64,000 bases of DNA from an uncultured Verrucomicrobiae bacterium (GCA_943788245.1 CALSPN010000017.1:62001-126000); one strand, 5' to 3'; counted from the stretch's first letter, positions 27,116 through 36,816 are shown. Made by a program: numbers and translations. Notes: generated by a model not told the origin, from the sequence alone.

Positions 27116-28086
27116 TTGGAATGGGTCCCGGCTATTGCTTCTTTTTGTACTCTCTCCAGCGACAGTAAGTTGGATACATAGGTCCATGATCCCATGTGCA
27201 AATGCTCAGCAGTCCATTTGAGAGACATGGTTGTTCGTTTTCGTATTTCAGCAGCCAGCTTGATTTTAACTGGATCGCCTTTACGCATTTGTTTTAGGTG
27301 AGAAACAGAAAGCTTTTCTCTGCGCAAGAGTTCCTTGAGCAAGTCTGTGGCCTTCATTCTCTGCGATTCCCTGAAAATGACTCCTGACTGAACTTCATTT
27401 TCGTCCGCTGCGGCATCTAATTTTCCCAAAAGCTCCCTTCGATTGGCTTCTTCCCCATAGAACCAGCCTTTTCGAATGGCCTCGTAATCTTGAAGCGAGC
27501 CAGCAAGTTCTTGTAGTTTCCTGTCTTCCATTAACAATTCGAAGCGATGACGACCGGACATATTATCCGTTTGAACACCTTTTTCTCCCATCAATGGACG
27601 TGGCTCCAGCCAGATGGGACGCTGAGTGGGTTCAAGAAGGTAGAGCGGATAACTGCTCCAAGGGTAATCTTTGAGCGCCTGCTCTCGAGTTAGTAGATTG
27701 GAACGTACAGGATTCAAGTGAATGTAGTCACAAACCTTGTGCAAATATCCCGTGTTGCTTCCGTCGACGATCAGAGATTTGTATCGACCTGCAAAAAGAT
27801 GTCCTACGCGCTTATGCCGTTTGTTAAAACGGGTGGAATAGGTTCCAAGAAGCCATTTCATACCCGCAACCAGATTGGGCTGAGGTGTTTCAAGACAGAG
27901 ATGAAAATGATTGCCCATCAAGCAGAATGCGGTGACGCGCCAGCCTGTTTTTTCGCAAGTTTCGCCTAATGCCTTGATGAACATTTTGCGATCCTTCGCA
28001 TCCAGAAAGATGTCTTGCTTGCCATTGCCGCGGCTCATCAAATGATAAACAGCCCCAGCATATTCGACACGGAGTTTTCGAGCCAT
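27112..28086 (-). CDS. REP-associated tyrosine transposase (RAYT, IS200/IS605-related)
   Basis: This 324-residue protein has the Y1 HUH nuclease domain in its first 150 residues: YHLMSRGNGKQDIF, the metal motif GNHFHLCLE near 58, GHLFAGRYKSL and DYIHLNPVRSNLL near 120, which contains the catalytic Tyr. The C-terminal half is helical and extra to simple IS200 enzymes, as in RAYTs, which process REP palindromes as single copies and are not classic self-moving elements. No accessory tnpB and no flanking insertion-sequence ends are visible. The stop overlaps the start of the PQQ gene in ATGA, so the two are likely translated together. Confidence 0.88.
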   Translation of the reverse strand: MARKLRVEYAGAVYHLMSRGNGKQDIFLDAKDRKMFIKALGETCEKTGWRVTAFCLMGNHFHLCLETPQPNLVAGMKWLLGTYSTRFNKRHKRVGHLFAGRYKSLIVDGSNTGYLHKVCDYIHLNPVRSNLLTREQALKDYPWSSYPLYLLEPTQRPIWLEPRPLMGEKGVQTDNMSGRHRFELLMEDRKLQELAGSLQDYEAIRKGWFYGEEANRRELLGKLDAAADENEVQSGVIFRESQRMKATDLLKELLRREKLSVSHLKQMRKGDPVKIKLAAEIRKRTTMSLKWTAEHLHMGSWTYVSNLLSLERVQKEAIAGTHSK

Positions 28087-28109
28087 GGTTTTAAAGTACT
28101 ACCCCGCAA

Positions 28110-28135
28110 GTCAGGTGTCAATAGTAGGGACTGAC
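28110..28135. repeat. candidate REP-like inverted repeat upstream of the RAYT
   Basis: GTCAG at 28110 and CTGAC at 28131 form the ends of a 26-base inverted element that includes ATAGTAGGGACTGACCCC. It lies 23 bases upstream of the RAYT start. The stretch ATAGTAGGGACTGACCCC resembles, from memory, motifs often found beside RAYT genes in other bacteria. I see no second copy in this window. The rest of 28087-28352 has no gene that I can support. Confidence 0.35.
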
Positions 28136-28352
28136 CCCTAAAACATTTAAGAATGGCATGAATCTTGTTCATGTTCAGTTGCGAGAAGCACTTGGAATTA
28201 TCAACCGACCCAAAGGGTCTGCAGGAGTAACGTGATGAGATTTAAATATGCGCAAGAGAGAGTTCGCCAATTGAAGGGAAGCCTTGAACCGACAGAAAGT
28301 TCAGCCGTAATCGATTGGCCTATCATGGACCAAAAGGACAAGGAATTGAAAA

Positions 28353-29381
28353 TTAAACAGATTCGATCTGTCCGGAGTAAACAGAACGAGCTTCGGCTTC
28401 GCAAATGCGAATCGCGTTCAATCCATCTTCAGGGGTGACAACACTGGGCCGTTTCTCCTGATTAATGCAGTCCACCAGATGCTGGATTTCCCCAGCGTAG
28501 CCATCAAGACCTTCCATCTTGATGGTGCGGCCTTCTTGCCCGGCTTCAAACAATTTCAAGGCATCATCACCACGGGCAATATCATAATCCACTGTGGCAT
28601 TTTCAAAAACGGCGTTGTAGGCCATATTAAAGCCAAATCCGGGTGTCATCGCCCAACTTCCCTCTGCTGAGATACAGGCGCCTGAATCAGTCATGTATTG
28701 TGTCACGACATGATCAACAGCCCCACTGACTTTGGTAAATCCGGTGGAAAAAACGGCCTTGGGCACACCAAAACAGAACTGCACAAAATCCGTATCGTGA
28801 ATGTGAAGGTCAAGAAGGGCTCCTCCGGATTTTTCACCATTCAGGTAATTCTGCTGACTCCAAGCCGGCGGTTCCGCAATTCGTCGGAAACGAACTCCCA
28901 AAACTTTTCCATAGGTATTTTTATCGATGGCTTTTTTCAAAAAAGCCCATTCCGGCCAAAAGCGCAAACACATGGCAGGCATGAAATGTGTCTTGGGTGC
29001 TTGCACTGCTTTGACTAGTTTTTCGGCCTCGTCACGTGTGCGCGTGATGGGTTTCTCACAAAGTACGTGCTTGCCTTTGTTCAAGGATCGAATCGCAAGG
29101 TCAGTATGGGTATCGGTGGGAGAGCATATGTCGACCAGCTGAAGCCCTGGGTGATCAAGGAATGTATCGACATCTTTGTATCCCTTGATTTTTGCCATGT
29201 CCAGTTTGACTGGCTCCTGGTCGCCGACATTTCCAAAAACACCGCTTAAATCCCCGTCCAACCTTCGTCCACTTGGGTTACAAACGGCCACTATCTCCAC
29301 GTCTTCAAGCTGACGATAGGCCTTGATATGGGCCACGGACATGAAACCCAATCCAATGATACCTGCCTTGACTTTATCCAT
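28353..29381 (-). CDS. Gfo/Idh/MocA-family NAD(P)-dependent oxidoreductase
   Basis: The protein has 342 residues and no signal peptide. Seen: the Rossmann motif GIIGLGFMSVAHI near residue 7, VDICSPTDTHTDLA, HVLCEKPITRTRDEAEKLV (the EKP motif that orients the nicotinamide) near 128, and the C-terminal alpha/beta domain with LLDLHIHDTDFVQF (His catalytic region). Such enzymes oxidise ring hydroxyls of sugars, inositols or glycosides. It follows a sugar isomerase gene by 12 bases in the dnaB-bamA-ompH run. Confidence 0.88.
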   Translation of the reverse strand: MDKVKAGIIGLGFMSVAHIKAYRQLEDVEIVAVCNPSGRRLDGDLSGVFGNVGDQEPVKLDMAKIKGYKDVDTFLDHPGLQLVDICSPTDTHTDLAIRSLNKGKHVLCEKPITRTRDEAEKLVKAVQAPKTHFMPAMCLRFWPEWAFLKKAIDKNTYGKVLGVRFRRIAEPPAWSQQNYLNGEKSGGALLDLHIHDTDFVQFCFGVPKAVFSTGFTKVSGAVDHVVTQYMTDSGACISAEGSWAMTPGFGFNMAYNAVFENATVDYDIARGDDALKLFEAGQEGRTIKMEGLDGYAGEIQHLVDCINQEKRPSVVTPEDGLNAIRICEAEARSVYSGQIESV

Positions 29382-29393
29382 AATCTCGATGCG

Positions 29394-30233
29394 TCAACCT
29401 ACCAGGTCGCTGACATAGTTTTTTGCTGCAAGAATATCTTCAACACGCTGCTCACCTGCTTCACGCTCGATAGCAAAATTGCCTGTGTATTGAAGTTGAT
29501 TAAGCGTGGCGAAGAAATCCTTCCAATCCACCTGACCAGTCCCGGACTGAACCTCTTCACCCCATTGACCGGCCTCGACGGTGCGCGTCGCATCTTTGAT
29601 ATGACACTGTTTAAGATAAGGCGCCAGAACCTTGAGTGCCTCAATAGGGTCTCCCTTATCGTAAAGGATCATGTTGGCAGGATCAAAATTGACACCCACA
29701 TTGGGCAATGCGAGTTGATCAAGGAAATCTTTGAGTGTTTCAGCGGTCTCCTGGCCTGTTTCAAATCCAAGGTCCATTTCATTTTCACCGAAAAGTTCAC
29801 CGATTTGACGAATTCTATTCATCAACTTGGCAAACGCTAGATCACTCGGCTCATGCGGTAGAAATCCCGCATGAAAAGTAATGAGTTTCAAACCCAGGTC
29901 TTTGGCAACAAGGATATTCTCTTTGAAATTGGCAAGGTTTTCAGGCCAGGTAGAATCGGGTACAACGCCTCCCGTTTCCTTGATGGCCTCCATGGTCGAG
30001 TAATCCTCTCCGACCGTCACCATCATACCAGAAACTTGGGAAATACCGGATTCGCGGCACAGATCTCCATACCTTCCCCAGATCGCAGGGTTTTCCCGTA
30101 TGGGATCCAAGGCAATCTGTGTTTTTGTAATACCTATCGTTTTTAAGTGAGCAAGCAGCGCTTCGGGCGTTTCAGGCTGGAGCGACCAAGTACATACGGC
30201 CAATCTATCTTCAAGAGGCAATGGTAAACTCAT
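29394..30233 (-). CDS. sugar phosphate isomerase/epimerase (TIM barrel)
   Basis: This 279-residue protein is a xylose-isomerase-like barrel. Visible metal ligands include LGFETGQET (Glu), VNFDPANMIL (Asp), LKQCHIKDA (His) and FAIEREAGE (Glu). The start at 30233 gives MSLPLPLEDRLAVCTWSL, the normal first strand. It lies 16 bases after ompH and 12 bases before the Gfo/Idh gene, a pair often seen together in polyol and keto-sugar use. Substrate unknown. Confidence 0.85.
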   Translation of the reverse strand: MSLPLPLEDRLAVCTWSLQPETPEALLAHLKTIGITKTQIALDPIRENPAIWGRYGDLCRESGISQVSGMMVTVGEDYSTMEAIKETGGVVPDSTWPENLANFKENILVAKDLGLKLITFHAGFLPHEPSDLAFAKLMNRIRQIGELFGENEMDLGFETGQETAETLKDFLDQLALPNVGVNFDPANMILYDKGDPIEALKVLAPYLKQCHIKDATRTVEAGQWGEEVQSGTGQVDWKDFFATLNQLQYTGNFAIEREAGEQRVEDILAAKNYVSDLVG

Positions 30234-30249
30234 AAGGAATGACTCAGGG

Positions 30250-30828
30250 TTAATTACCTACATTTTCCTTCGCATTGAGAAGAGAAAGCACTTTGTCCGT
30301 CAAATCATTGGAACCATCGTTGTAGAGAATGATCGGCGTTTCAGTTTTTGCTACCGCAGCCGTGTCAATAACCATGGACAAACCGTCTTTTTTTGCAATT
30401 TGAGCGATTTTTTCACGTATATCCCGCACGATGTTCTTCTTCATGCGAGCTTGTGTTTCGGCAATCTGAGAGCGTGTGGTGTTGTCGTAATCGGTAATGT
30501 CTTTCTCCAAACCGCGCACTTCGACAAGTTTTGCATCCGCTTCCTTGCCTCGCTTCTGGCGCTCGGCGGTTGACAGTGCACCTTCGTCGGCGCTCTCACG
30601 CATTTTGCGGTATTCTTCATTGATCACCTGATATTGCTGGATGAGCTTTTCCCGACGTATCTGGTAGTCCTTACCCTGCGTCTGAAGGTTGTCCGAAATC
30701 TGTTTTGTCTTCCAGTATCCGTCAAAGACTTTTTGCAAATCAATGGTGGCAATCTTGCCCTGCGCCTGAGTTAGCGGACTTGAAATGATTCCAAGTAAAA
30801 GAGCGAGCGATAGGATGGTTTGTTTCAT
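30250..30828 (-). CDS. ompH: OmpH/Skp-family periplasmic chaperone
   Basis: The protein has 192 residues with a signal peptide (KQTILSLALLLGIISSPLTQA). The mature part is Skp-like: GKIATIDLQKVFDGYWKTKQ followed by a long charged coiled coil (about residues 40-140) and a short C-terminal beta piece (LSMVIDTAAVA). Skp trimers hold unfolded outer-membrane proteins in the periplasm for the BAM complex. The gene follows bamA by 146 bases on the same strand, the standard bacterial order. Confidence 0.88.
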   Translation of the reverse strand: MKQTILSLALLLGIISSPLTQAQGKIATIDLQKVFDGYWKTKQISDNLQTQGKDYQIRREKLIQQYQVINEEYRKMRESADEGALSTAERQKRGKEADAKLVEVRGLEKDITDYDNTTRSQIAETQARMKKNIVRDIREKIAQIAKKDGLSMVIDTAAVAKTETPIILYNDGSNDLTDKVLSLLNAKENVGN

Positions 30829-30974
30829 CTTATTTTATCTGTCGTTGTTATGATCAATGGAAGTTAAGGAAGAAATGTTGCTCAAGTTGAGACATTTCCT
30901 CAATGATGTTTTCTCAAGATTTGTTAAAAAACTGCGTCTCTTGCCGGAAATGAGAAGGTCCCTCTGAATTCTCT

Positions 30975-33440
30975 CTAGAATGGACGTTCCCATCCCACAC
31001 CAAAATTGAATCGGCCGCTTGCATCATTAAAATCATCCGAGGTGATCGGAATACCATAATCGAGACGAAGTGGACCAATGGGAAGGTTCAAGCGCAGACC
31101 GAGACCAAAGTTATCGTTGTAGGCGCCAGTGTCAAACAGAGTGGCACCACTGGCTGCAGGATCTGGATTGGTCACACGCGAGTCAAAGCTGTAGGAATCT
31201 TGAAAGACCATTCCAATATCATAAAACAGCGCAAATCGCAGTCGTTCGATGATTGGTAGACTGTATTCAGCGGATGCAAACCAGTAAGTGCTGCCACCAA
31301 ATGGCTCCTGCTGCCCATCTTTGGGACCCACATCACGGAATTTAAAACCTCGGAGGTTACGAAGGCCACCCAACCAGTAACGGTCAAACAGGGGTACTTC
31401 ATCAGTATTTGCGTAGGCATCGGCAACACCCACTTCTCCCAATACTTCCAGAATGTGGCCGGAACCAAACCCCTTGAAGTAATGCTTCGTGGTTAATTCA
31501 AGCTTGTAGGTGTCCACTTCAGCACCGAGAGGGCCACCTGATAATTGTCCTCGCAATCGTGTTAACTGACCACTGTTGGGCAGGAAGCCCCCACTGCGAG
31601 TATCGTAGGAAATGGAGGAACCAACCTTGGAGATCATGGAGTCACCTTCCTGATTCTGGAAGAAGTAGGAAGCTCCTGGCTCCACATTTTGAATCCCGAT
31701 GCTTTCAACGGTGTAATCAACACCCCCGATGATAAAGTCACTTCCCAGAGTCTTGCGCAGCCCCAACTGAGTTCCCGTACGTCGCTCGTCGAAGACACTG
31801 CTCACATAACTAAGTTCCCGGTGGTAGAGGTCTTGCTGGAACTCCAGTTTTTTGTCGAACAGCCAGGGTTCGATGAAAGTCAGTTGATAATCCTGCAATC
31901 TTGTTCCTGCTTGAGCACGTAATCGAAGCTTTTGACCACCCCCTTGAAATAGAGGTGGTTTGAACAGATCGAAGTTACCCTGCGAAAGTTCAACGAATGC
32001 AACCAAGTTTTCAATGGAGTTGAATCCAGCGCCGATTACAAAATTACCCGTGTTCTTTTCTTCCACAGAAACCACCAGGTTTTTTCGGTCTGGAATATCA
32101 GTCGGTTCGACTGCAATTTCCACTTTTTCAAAGTAAGTTAGACCTCGAAGTCGTTCCTGACTGAGTTTGGCGCGCACCATGTTGAAAGGTTCACCCGGTG
32201 CAACAGCAAGCTCCCGGCGGAGAACCTTGTCCTTGGTTTTGGTGTTCCCACGGATTTCAACTTTCTCGATGTAATCGCGATCGCCTTCGTCGATCTGATA
32301 ATCCACATCAATCGTGCCTTTTTCAGTGTTGGCGGATTTAATCTCTCGGATGCGGGTTTGACCTTGGTTGCGAGGCGTCAGGTAGCCGTCGGCCTCATAG
32401 AGATCCTCAAGAGCCTCACGATTGTCATCGAGACCACCTGGAGTAAAAACATCTCCCTTGTTCATCGCGAGGCGTTTGACTGGCCCTTTGCGAGTTTCAA
32501 AAAAGAGAACTTCCTGTGTGGGGTAGATTTCATTCCCCTGAATTCGGAGATCCCCAACCCGGTATTGATTGCCTTCGAAGATTTCGATGTTGATCACCAT
32601 TTTGTTTTCCTCGGGATATTCGAACTGAATATCACGGATGGCAAAATCAACATATCCATTATCCCAGTAATGTTGGCGGAGCTTTTCTTTATCCTCGGCA
32701 AATTGCTCTTCTTTGAGCACACCGCTACCCGTTAACCATGAGAAAGCCCAGCGACGACGGGTTTTGACCACCTTGCGGAGTTTCTTTAGCTTGAAAGCAG
32801 ATGCACCAACGAAATTGACCTCTTGGATGCGCACTTTCGGAGCTTCTGTCACTTTGAAGGTAACATTACCTTGCCCCCGTTCCTCGGTGATACTGGCCTG
32901 ATAAACAACTACTGTGTTTTGATAGCCCTTTTTCTGGTAAAATGTTTCGATTTCTCGCGCATCGGTGAAAAGTTTTTTCTCATCGATAGGTTCTCCAACT
33001 TTGGAGCTGACCTTCTTCTTCAAACGACGATCACTCAATCGCTCATTTCCTTCGAAGCGAATTTCGGTTAACCTGGGCTTACCCTGTACAGAGTAAACCA
33101 AGTCGATACCGGAGTCTTTGACTTCCCAGGACACATCAACGTTATAGAAGTAACCCGTGCCCAGAAGATTTTTGACGTCTTGGTTGATACGAGCTGCAGA
33201 GAAATCATCACCGGAGCGCGTTTGGATATTGACGAGCACCATTTGATCGCTCACAGAGGCGGGGCCCACATGAGTAACCTTGACGGCTTCGATATTTTTG
33301 TTCGAGAGAACAGTCTGACCGGATACCTGTGGCAACCAACATGCCAAAAATGCCCAGACAGGCCATTTATATTTTAACCGACGCACTAATTTAAACGTCC
33401 GCCGGGACGTCTTCTTCGCTGACTTTGGCCGCATTTTCAA
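30975..33440 (-). CDS. bamA: outer membrane protein assembly factor BamA
   Basis: This is the 821-residue core of the outer-membrane beta-barrel insertion machine. After a signal region (WPVWAFLACWLPQVSGQ) come POTRA repeats (for example GKPRLTEIRFEGNERLSDRR in part, VRIQEVNFVGASAF and VEIRGNTKTKDKVLRREL) and an Omp85 barrel from about residue 460, with the LRGF-like motif GGLRNLRGFKFRDVGP and a terminal Phe. The ATG at 33440 overlaps dnaB by about 50 bases; a GTG at 33386, just after the dnaB stop, gives a more typical short signal peptide. Family assignment is firm; the start is uncertain. Confidence 0.94.
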   Translation of the reverse strand: MKMRPKSAKKTSRRTFKLVRRLKYKWPVWAFLACWLPQVSGQTVLSNKNIEAVKVTHVGPASVSDQMVLVNIQTRSGDDFSAARINQDVKNLLGTGYFYNVDVSWEVKDSGIDLVYSVQGKPRLTEIRFEGNERLSDRRLKKKVSSKVGEPIDEKKLFTDAREIETFYQKKGYQNTVVVYQASITEERGQGNVTFKVTEAPKVRIQEVNFVGASAFKLKKLRKVVKTRRRWAFSWLTGSGVLKEEQFAEDKEKLRQHYWDNGYVDFAIRDIQFEYPEENKMVINIEIFEGNQYRVGDLRIQGNEIYPTQEVLFFETRKGPVKRLAMNKGDVFTPGGLDDNREALEDLYEADGYLTPRNQGQTRIREIKSANTEKGTIDVDYQIDEGDRDYIEKVEIRGNTKTKDKVLRRELAVAPGEPFNMVRAKLSQERLRGLTYFEKVEIAVEPTDIPDRKNLVVSVEEKNTGNFVIGAGFNSIENLVAFVELSQGNFDLFKPPLFQGGGQKLRLRAQAGTRLQDYQLTFIEPWLFDKKLEFQQDLYHRELSYVSSVFDERRTGTQLGLRKTLGSDFIIGGVDYTVESIGIQNVEPGASYFFQNQEGDSMISKVGSSISYDTRSGGFLPNSGQLTRLRGQLSGGPLGAEVDTYKLELTTKHYFKGFGSGHILEVLGEVGVADAYANTDEVPLFDRYWLGGLRNLRGFKFRDVGPKDGQQEPFGGSTYWFASAEYSLPIIERLRFALFYDIGMVFQDSYSFDSRVTNPDPAASGATLFDTGAYNDNFGLGLRLNLPIGPLRLDYGIPITSDDFNDASGRFNFGVGWERPF

Positions 33441-34857
33441 ATCGTGTAAATCCTTTGAAAAAAGTTAGATTCACGTCCCCTGTGGGACCATTTCTCTGTT
33501 TGGCGATTAACATGTTTACACCAATGGACTCCTGCTCTGATTGGGCAGGTCCATCATCATCGTCACCTTGACTCGGTTTGTAAAGCAAACCTATCAGATC
33601 CGCATCCTGTTCGATCGCCCCGGATTCACGCAAATCAGACATTCGGGGCTTGCGGCTTTTGTCTTTTTCAAGCTCACGATTCAACTGACTGAGCACGATG
33701 ACTGGCACTGAGAGTTCTTTTGCCAATGCTTTCACACCGCTGGAAATATCGGATATCTCCTGTTGGCGGTTTTCTGCACGACGCGCAGTAGAGTTGAGCA
33801 ACTGTAGGTAGTCAATGACAAATAGCTTAATACCATGCTGCTGCGACATGCGCCGGGCTCTGGCTCGGAGCTGGAGGACGGATAATCCGGGAGTGTCATC
33901 AATCACGATCGGAGCCTTGGCAAGCTCGGTCGCAGCTTGAGTAATTCTTGGGAAATCTCGTTCTGCAAAAAATCCATCTCTCACCGCGCGAAGGTTGATG
34001 CGGGCACGGCAACAAAGCATGCGAAGAATCAGGGACTCAGCAGTCATTTCAAGGCTGAACACACCAACCGGTTCATTTTGTTCCAGGGCAACATGTTCTG
34101 CAATATTCATCGCCAGAGAAGTTTTTCCCATGCTGGGGCGAGCAGCAATCACGACCATTTCACCCGGGTGCATCCCGTGAGTCATCTTATCCAAATCGTG
34201 AAATCCTGAGGATAGCCCGGTGAGCATCCCCTGATTCTTGTGATAAGACTCCAAGGTGGAAATGGCATCACGCACCAAGGTTTTGATCGACTTATCTTCG
34301 TTTTCAGAGCGCTCTTCACTGATGGAAAGGACGTCTCGTTCTACTGTGTCCAGAAGAGAATCAACGTTGTCCTGCTCTTCATAAACACGGCCGACGATGT
34401 CAGAGCAGGTATGCAGCATTTTGCGCAACACATATTTTTCTCGAACAATTTCCAGATAGTAAGGGAGATTGAGCCCGGAAGGCGCTTTGTCCATCAAATC
34501 GTTGAGATAGGCCAGTCCCCCGACGTTGTTGAGTTGTTTGCGATCCCTCAAACTCTGGGAGAGTGTGAATATGTCAATGGGCTGCTTTTTATCGTAAAGT
34601 TCAGCAATAAGGTCATAAAGCTCTCGGTGACGCAAGTCATAGAAAACCTCGGCACCTGACTTGAATTTTTCAATGCAGGTGCCCATGTTTTCGTTGGGGT
34701 TGAGCATCACACAACCCAATACACCCTGTTCAGCCTCAATGGAATGAGGCGGTAAACGATCCAAGGGACTCACCTCTTCCTTGCGACGAGTTTGACGCTT
34801 GGTTCGTTTCAGGTCGGGTTTGTCACTGTGGGTCTCTGTGGCGGCGTTGTCTGGCAT
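33391..34857 (-). CDS. dnaB: replicative DNA helicase DnaB
   Basis: This hexameric 5'-3' fork helicase has about 488 residues from the ATG at 34857. Seen: the N-terminal DnaB domain (PPHSIEAEQGVLGCVMLNP), the linker, and the RecA-like C domain with Walker A ARPSMGKTSLAMNIAEH near residue 230, FSLEMTAESLILRML, LFVIDYLQLLN (Walker B), VIVLSQLNRELEK and RESGAIEQDADLIGLLY. The KMPDNAATETHSDK region before the core is a charged tail. The extended open frame to 34920 would add an implausible hydrophobic stretch. The end overlaps the annotated start of bamA. Confidence 0.95.
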   Translation of the reverse strand: MPDNAATETHSDKPDLKRTKRQTRRKEEVSPLDRLPPHSIEAEQGVLGCVMLNPNENMGTCIEKFKSGAEVFYDLRHRELYDLIAELYDKKQPIDIFTLSQSLRDRKQLNNVGGLAYLNDLMDKAPSGLNLPYYLEIVREKYVLRKMLHTCSDIVGRVYEEQDNVDSLLDTVERDVLSISEERSENEDKSIKTLVRDAISTLESYHKNQGMLTGLSSGFHDLDKMTHGMHPGEMVVIAARPSMGKTSLAMNIAEHVALEQNEPVGVFSLEMTAESLILRMLCCRARINLRAVRDGFFAERDFPRITQAATELAKAPIVIDDTPGLSVLQLRARARRMSQQHGIKLFVIDYLQLLNSTARRAENRQQEISDISSGVKALAKELSVPVIVLSQLNRELEKDKSRKPRMSDLRESGAIEQDADLIGLLYKPSQGDDDDGPAQSEQESIGVNMLIAKQRNGPTGDVNLTFFKGFTRFENAAKVSEEDVPADV

Positions 34858-35490
34858 CTTTACCAAGGAAAAGACAATCAGGGGAAAAAGGCAAACACGA
34901 CTTCTTGGAAGGTTATTCATAGGTTATTCACAAAGAAGGCGGCGGATGATTGACAATCCGCTTCGAAAATCCACCATTCGATAAGACGAATGGTGACGAA
35001 ATTTCCGGTATCACTGATTGATTATCTGAAGAATCTGGCAATGTCGGCCGAGTGTCATCGAGTTTATCTCAGGCTTCATTCAAAGCAGTGAAGCATCCTC
35101 GCTCGATTGCTGTTAGAAAAAAGAAAAATATAACTGAAAAAATGAATCAAAACAAAGTTGCCTTTTCCTTGAGCTCCTTGTGACGCTTGCCCTTTTTATC
35201 ACCTTCAAATAATCCCGCAGCGGCAGTTGGTGGCATGGATCAGGATTCCTCGAGGGAACTGAATCTTCCATCCAAGAATATCATCATTCACCAAGTATTG
35301 GATGCTGCAGATATGAAGATCGATTTGAGAAAAACCCCAGGCTTGCCCCTGAAACATAAGAATTAAGGGACTGATTGCATGATAGCCCTCCGGTGTCCGT
35401 TCTATCCATTCGACACACGGCATTTGTTGAAGATCAAATCGACAATTCAACCTTGAGGTGTCAATCTCCAAGTGTTTAAGATTAAATTAC
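34858..35490. other. 630-base gene-free interval between dnaB and a PQQ gene
   Basis: No confident gene is present. It holds the divergent promoter regions of dnaB (minus) and the PQQ gene (plus). An A-rich tract lies at about 35111-35155. Two short frames lie opposite each other: an 88-codon minus frame at 35205-35471 and a 43-codon plus frame from an ATG at 35235 to a TAA at 35366. Neither has a recognisable family or a convincing ribosome-binding site. Confidence 0.5.
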
Positions 35491-36816
35491 ATGAAGGCTT
35501 CATTCGAAACTCTGCGTTTCCTTACCCATGGTTCATTCTGGGCAATTTCAGCTACTCTCATGAATTCAGTTTTTAGCTTGGCAGCCGCAGACTGGCCAGA
35601 GTGGCGTGGGCCGCATTCCAGCAACGCAATTGAAGAAACCGGGTTTCCGGTCCAATGGTCAGCCGAGGACAATATACGCTGGAAAGTCGATTTACCTGAC
35701 CGTGGAAACAGCTCACCCATCGTGGTAGACGGGAAGGTGATCATTACTCAGGCCATCGAAAAAGAACATCGACGCATGACGCTGGCTTTTGACAGACAAA
35801 CCGGCAAGCGCCTCTGGCAACAGGAAATCATTTACGATCAGAAGGAAACTACTCACCCGCAAAATCCCTACTGCGCTGCTTCGCCTACTACCGACGGTAA
35901 ACGCATTGTTTCAACATACGGATCAGCTGGTGTTTATGCCTATGATTTGAACGGAAATATTCTATGGAATCGAGATCTTGGCCCTCAGGTTCACATTTGG
36001 GGCAGCGCCGTTTCTCCCGTTTTCCACGGTGATTTATGTATTATCTACCACGGTCCCGGCCCTCATGCCGCGATTTATGCCTTGGACAAGGAAACCGGTA
36101 AAACGGTCTGGAAATATGTAGAGCCCGAAGTGAACCAAAAAGGCAGGACCGATGGCTTTCGAGGCAATGAAAATGGTAATACAGGCTCCTTCAGCACGCC
36201 CCTCCCCGTGGCTTATCAAGATCGTGAAGCATTGATCATGACTTTTCCTAACAACATGGTGGCTTTTGATCCGGCGAATGGTGAAAAGATCTGGTGGGCT
36301 TCGGGCATGAACCCTCTCGTTTACACTTCCGCCATTGTTGGAGATGGCATGGCGGTTGGCATGGGTGGCTACAAAGGTTCCACCATCGGTGTCCGACTGG
36401 GCGGAAAGGGTGAGGTCACCCGCTCTCACCGACTCTGGCAAAACGTGGGAAAAGGCAACAACATCGGATCAGGAGTGATCTATGAGGGCCATATCTATTT
36501 CCTCAATTCCTCCGGAATCGCAACCTGCCAGGATTTGAAGACTGGCAAAACCATTTGGGAAGAACGAGCCCGCGGACAGGCACGAAAAAGCTCCACCTGG
36601 TCCACTATGATTCGCAGCGGTGAACACTTGTACTGCCTGAATCAAAGCTCGGAAATGGTCATTCTGGAAGCAAGCCCGTCATTCAATCTAATTGCCATCA
36701 ACCCGCTGGACAAGGCGATGTGCAACTCTACTCAGGCCATGTCCGACGGCGATATTTTCATCCGCACCTGGGATCATTTATGGTGCGTCAGCAAAATAAA
36801 GATAAATACATTGTGA
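35491..36816 (+). CDS. exported PQQ-type beta-propeller protein
   Basis: The protein has about 441 residues with a signal-like N terminus (FWAISATLMNSVFSLAAA). The mature part opens DWPEWRGPHSSNAI, the same WPxWRG start as the other small PQQ protein in the window (25757-27115). Blades include VVDGKVIITQAIEKEHRR, AIYALDKETGKTVWKYV and GIATCQDLKTGKTIWEERA. The ATG at 35491 is preferred because it begins the signal region. Related proteins are abundant in planctomycetes and Verrucomicrobiota and probably work outside the cytoplasm; enzymatic activity is not shown. The decayed carbonic anhydrase overlaps its 3' end. Confidence 0.85.
   Translation: MKASFETLRFLTHGSFWAISATLMNSVFSLAAADWPEWRGPHSSNAIEETGFPVQWSAEDNIRWKVDLPDRGNSSPIVVDGKVIITQAIEKEHRRMTLAFDRQTGKRLWQQEIIYDQKETTHPQNPYCAASPTTDGKRIVSTYGSAGVYAYDLNGNILWNRDLGPQVHIWGSAVSPVFHGDLCIIYHGPGPHAAIYALDKETGKTVWKYVEPEVNQKGRTDGFRGNENGNTGSFSTPLPVAYQDREALIMTFPNNMVAFDPANGEKIWWASGMNPLVYTSAIVGDGMAVGMGGYKGSTIGVRLGGKGEVTRSHRLWQNVGKGNNIGSGVIYEGHIYFLNSSGIATCQDLKTGKTIWEERARGQARKSSTWSTMIRSGEHLYCLNQSSEMVILEASPSFNLIAINPLDKAMCNSTQAMSDGDIFIRTWDHLWCVSKIKINTL

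Noticed and set aside
27112-28086. The RAYT as an active IS200 insertion sequence
   Set aside because: No tnpB, no paired end hairpins flanking the gene, and a coding overlap with the next gene argue for a resident RAYT.
35235-35366. Plus-strand 43-codon frame as a small protein
   Set aside because: It looks protein-like but is too short, has no homologue I recognise and no ribosome-binding site.
35205-35471. Minus-strand 88-codon frame as a gene
   Set aside because: No family pattern, no ribosome-binding site, and an equally plausible 43-codon frame lies on the opposite strand. Left as gene-free.
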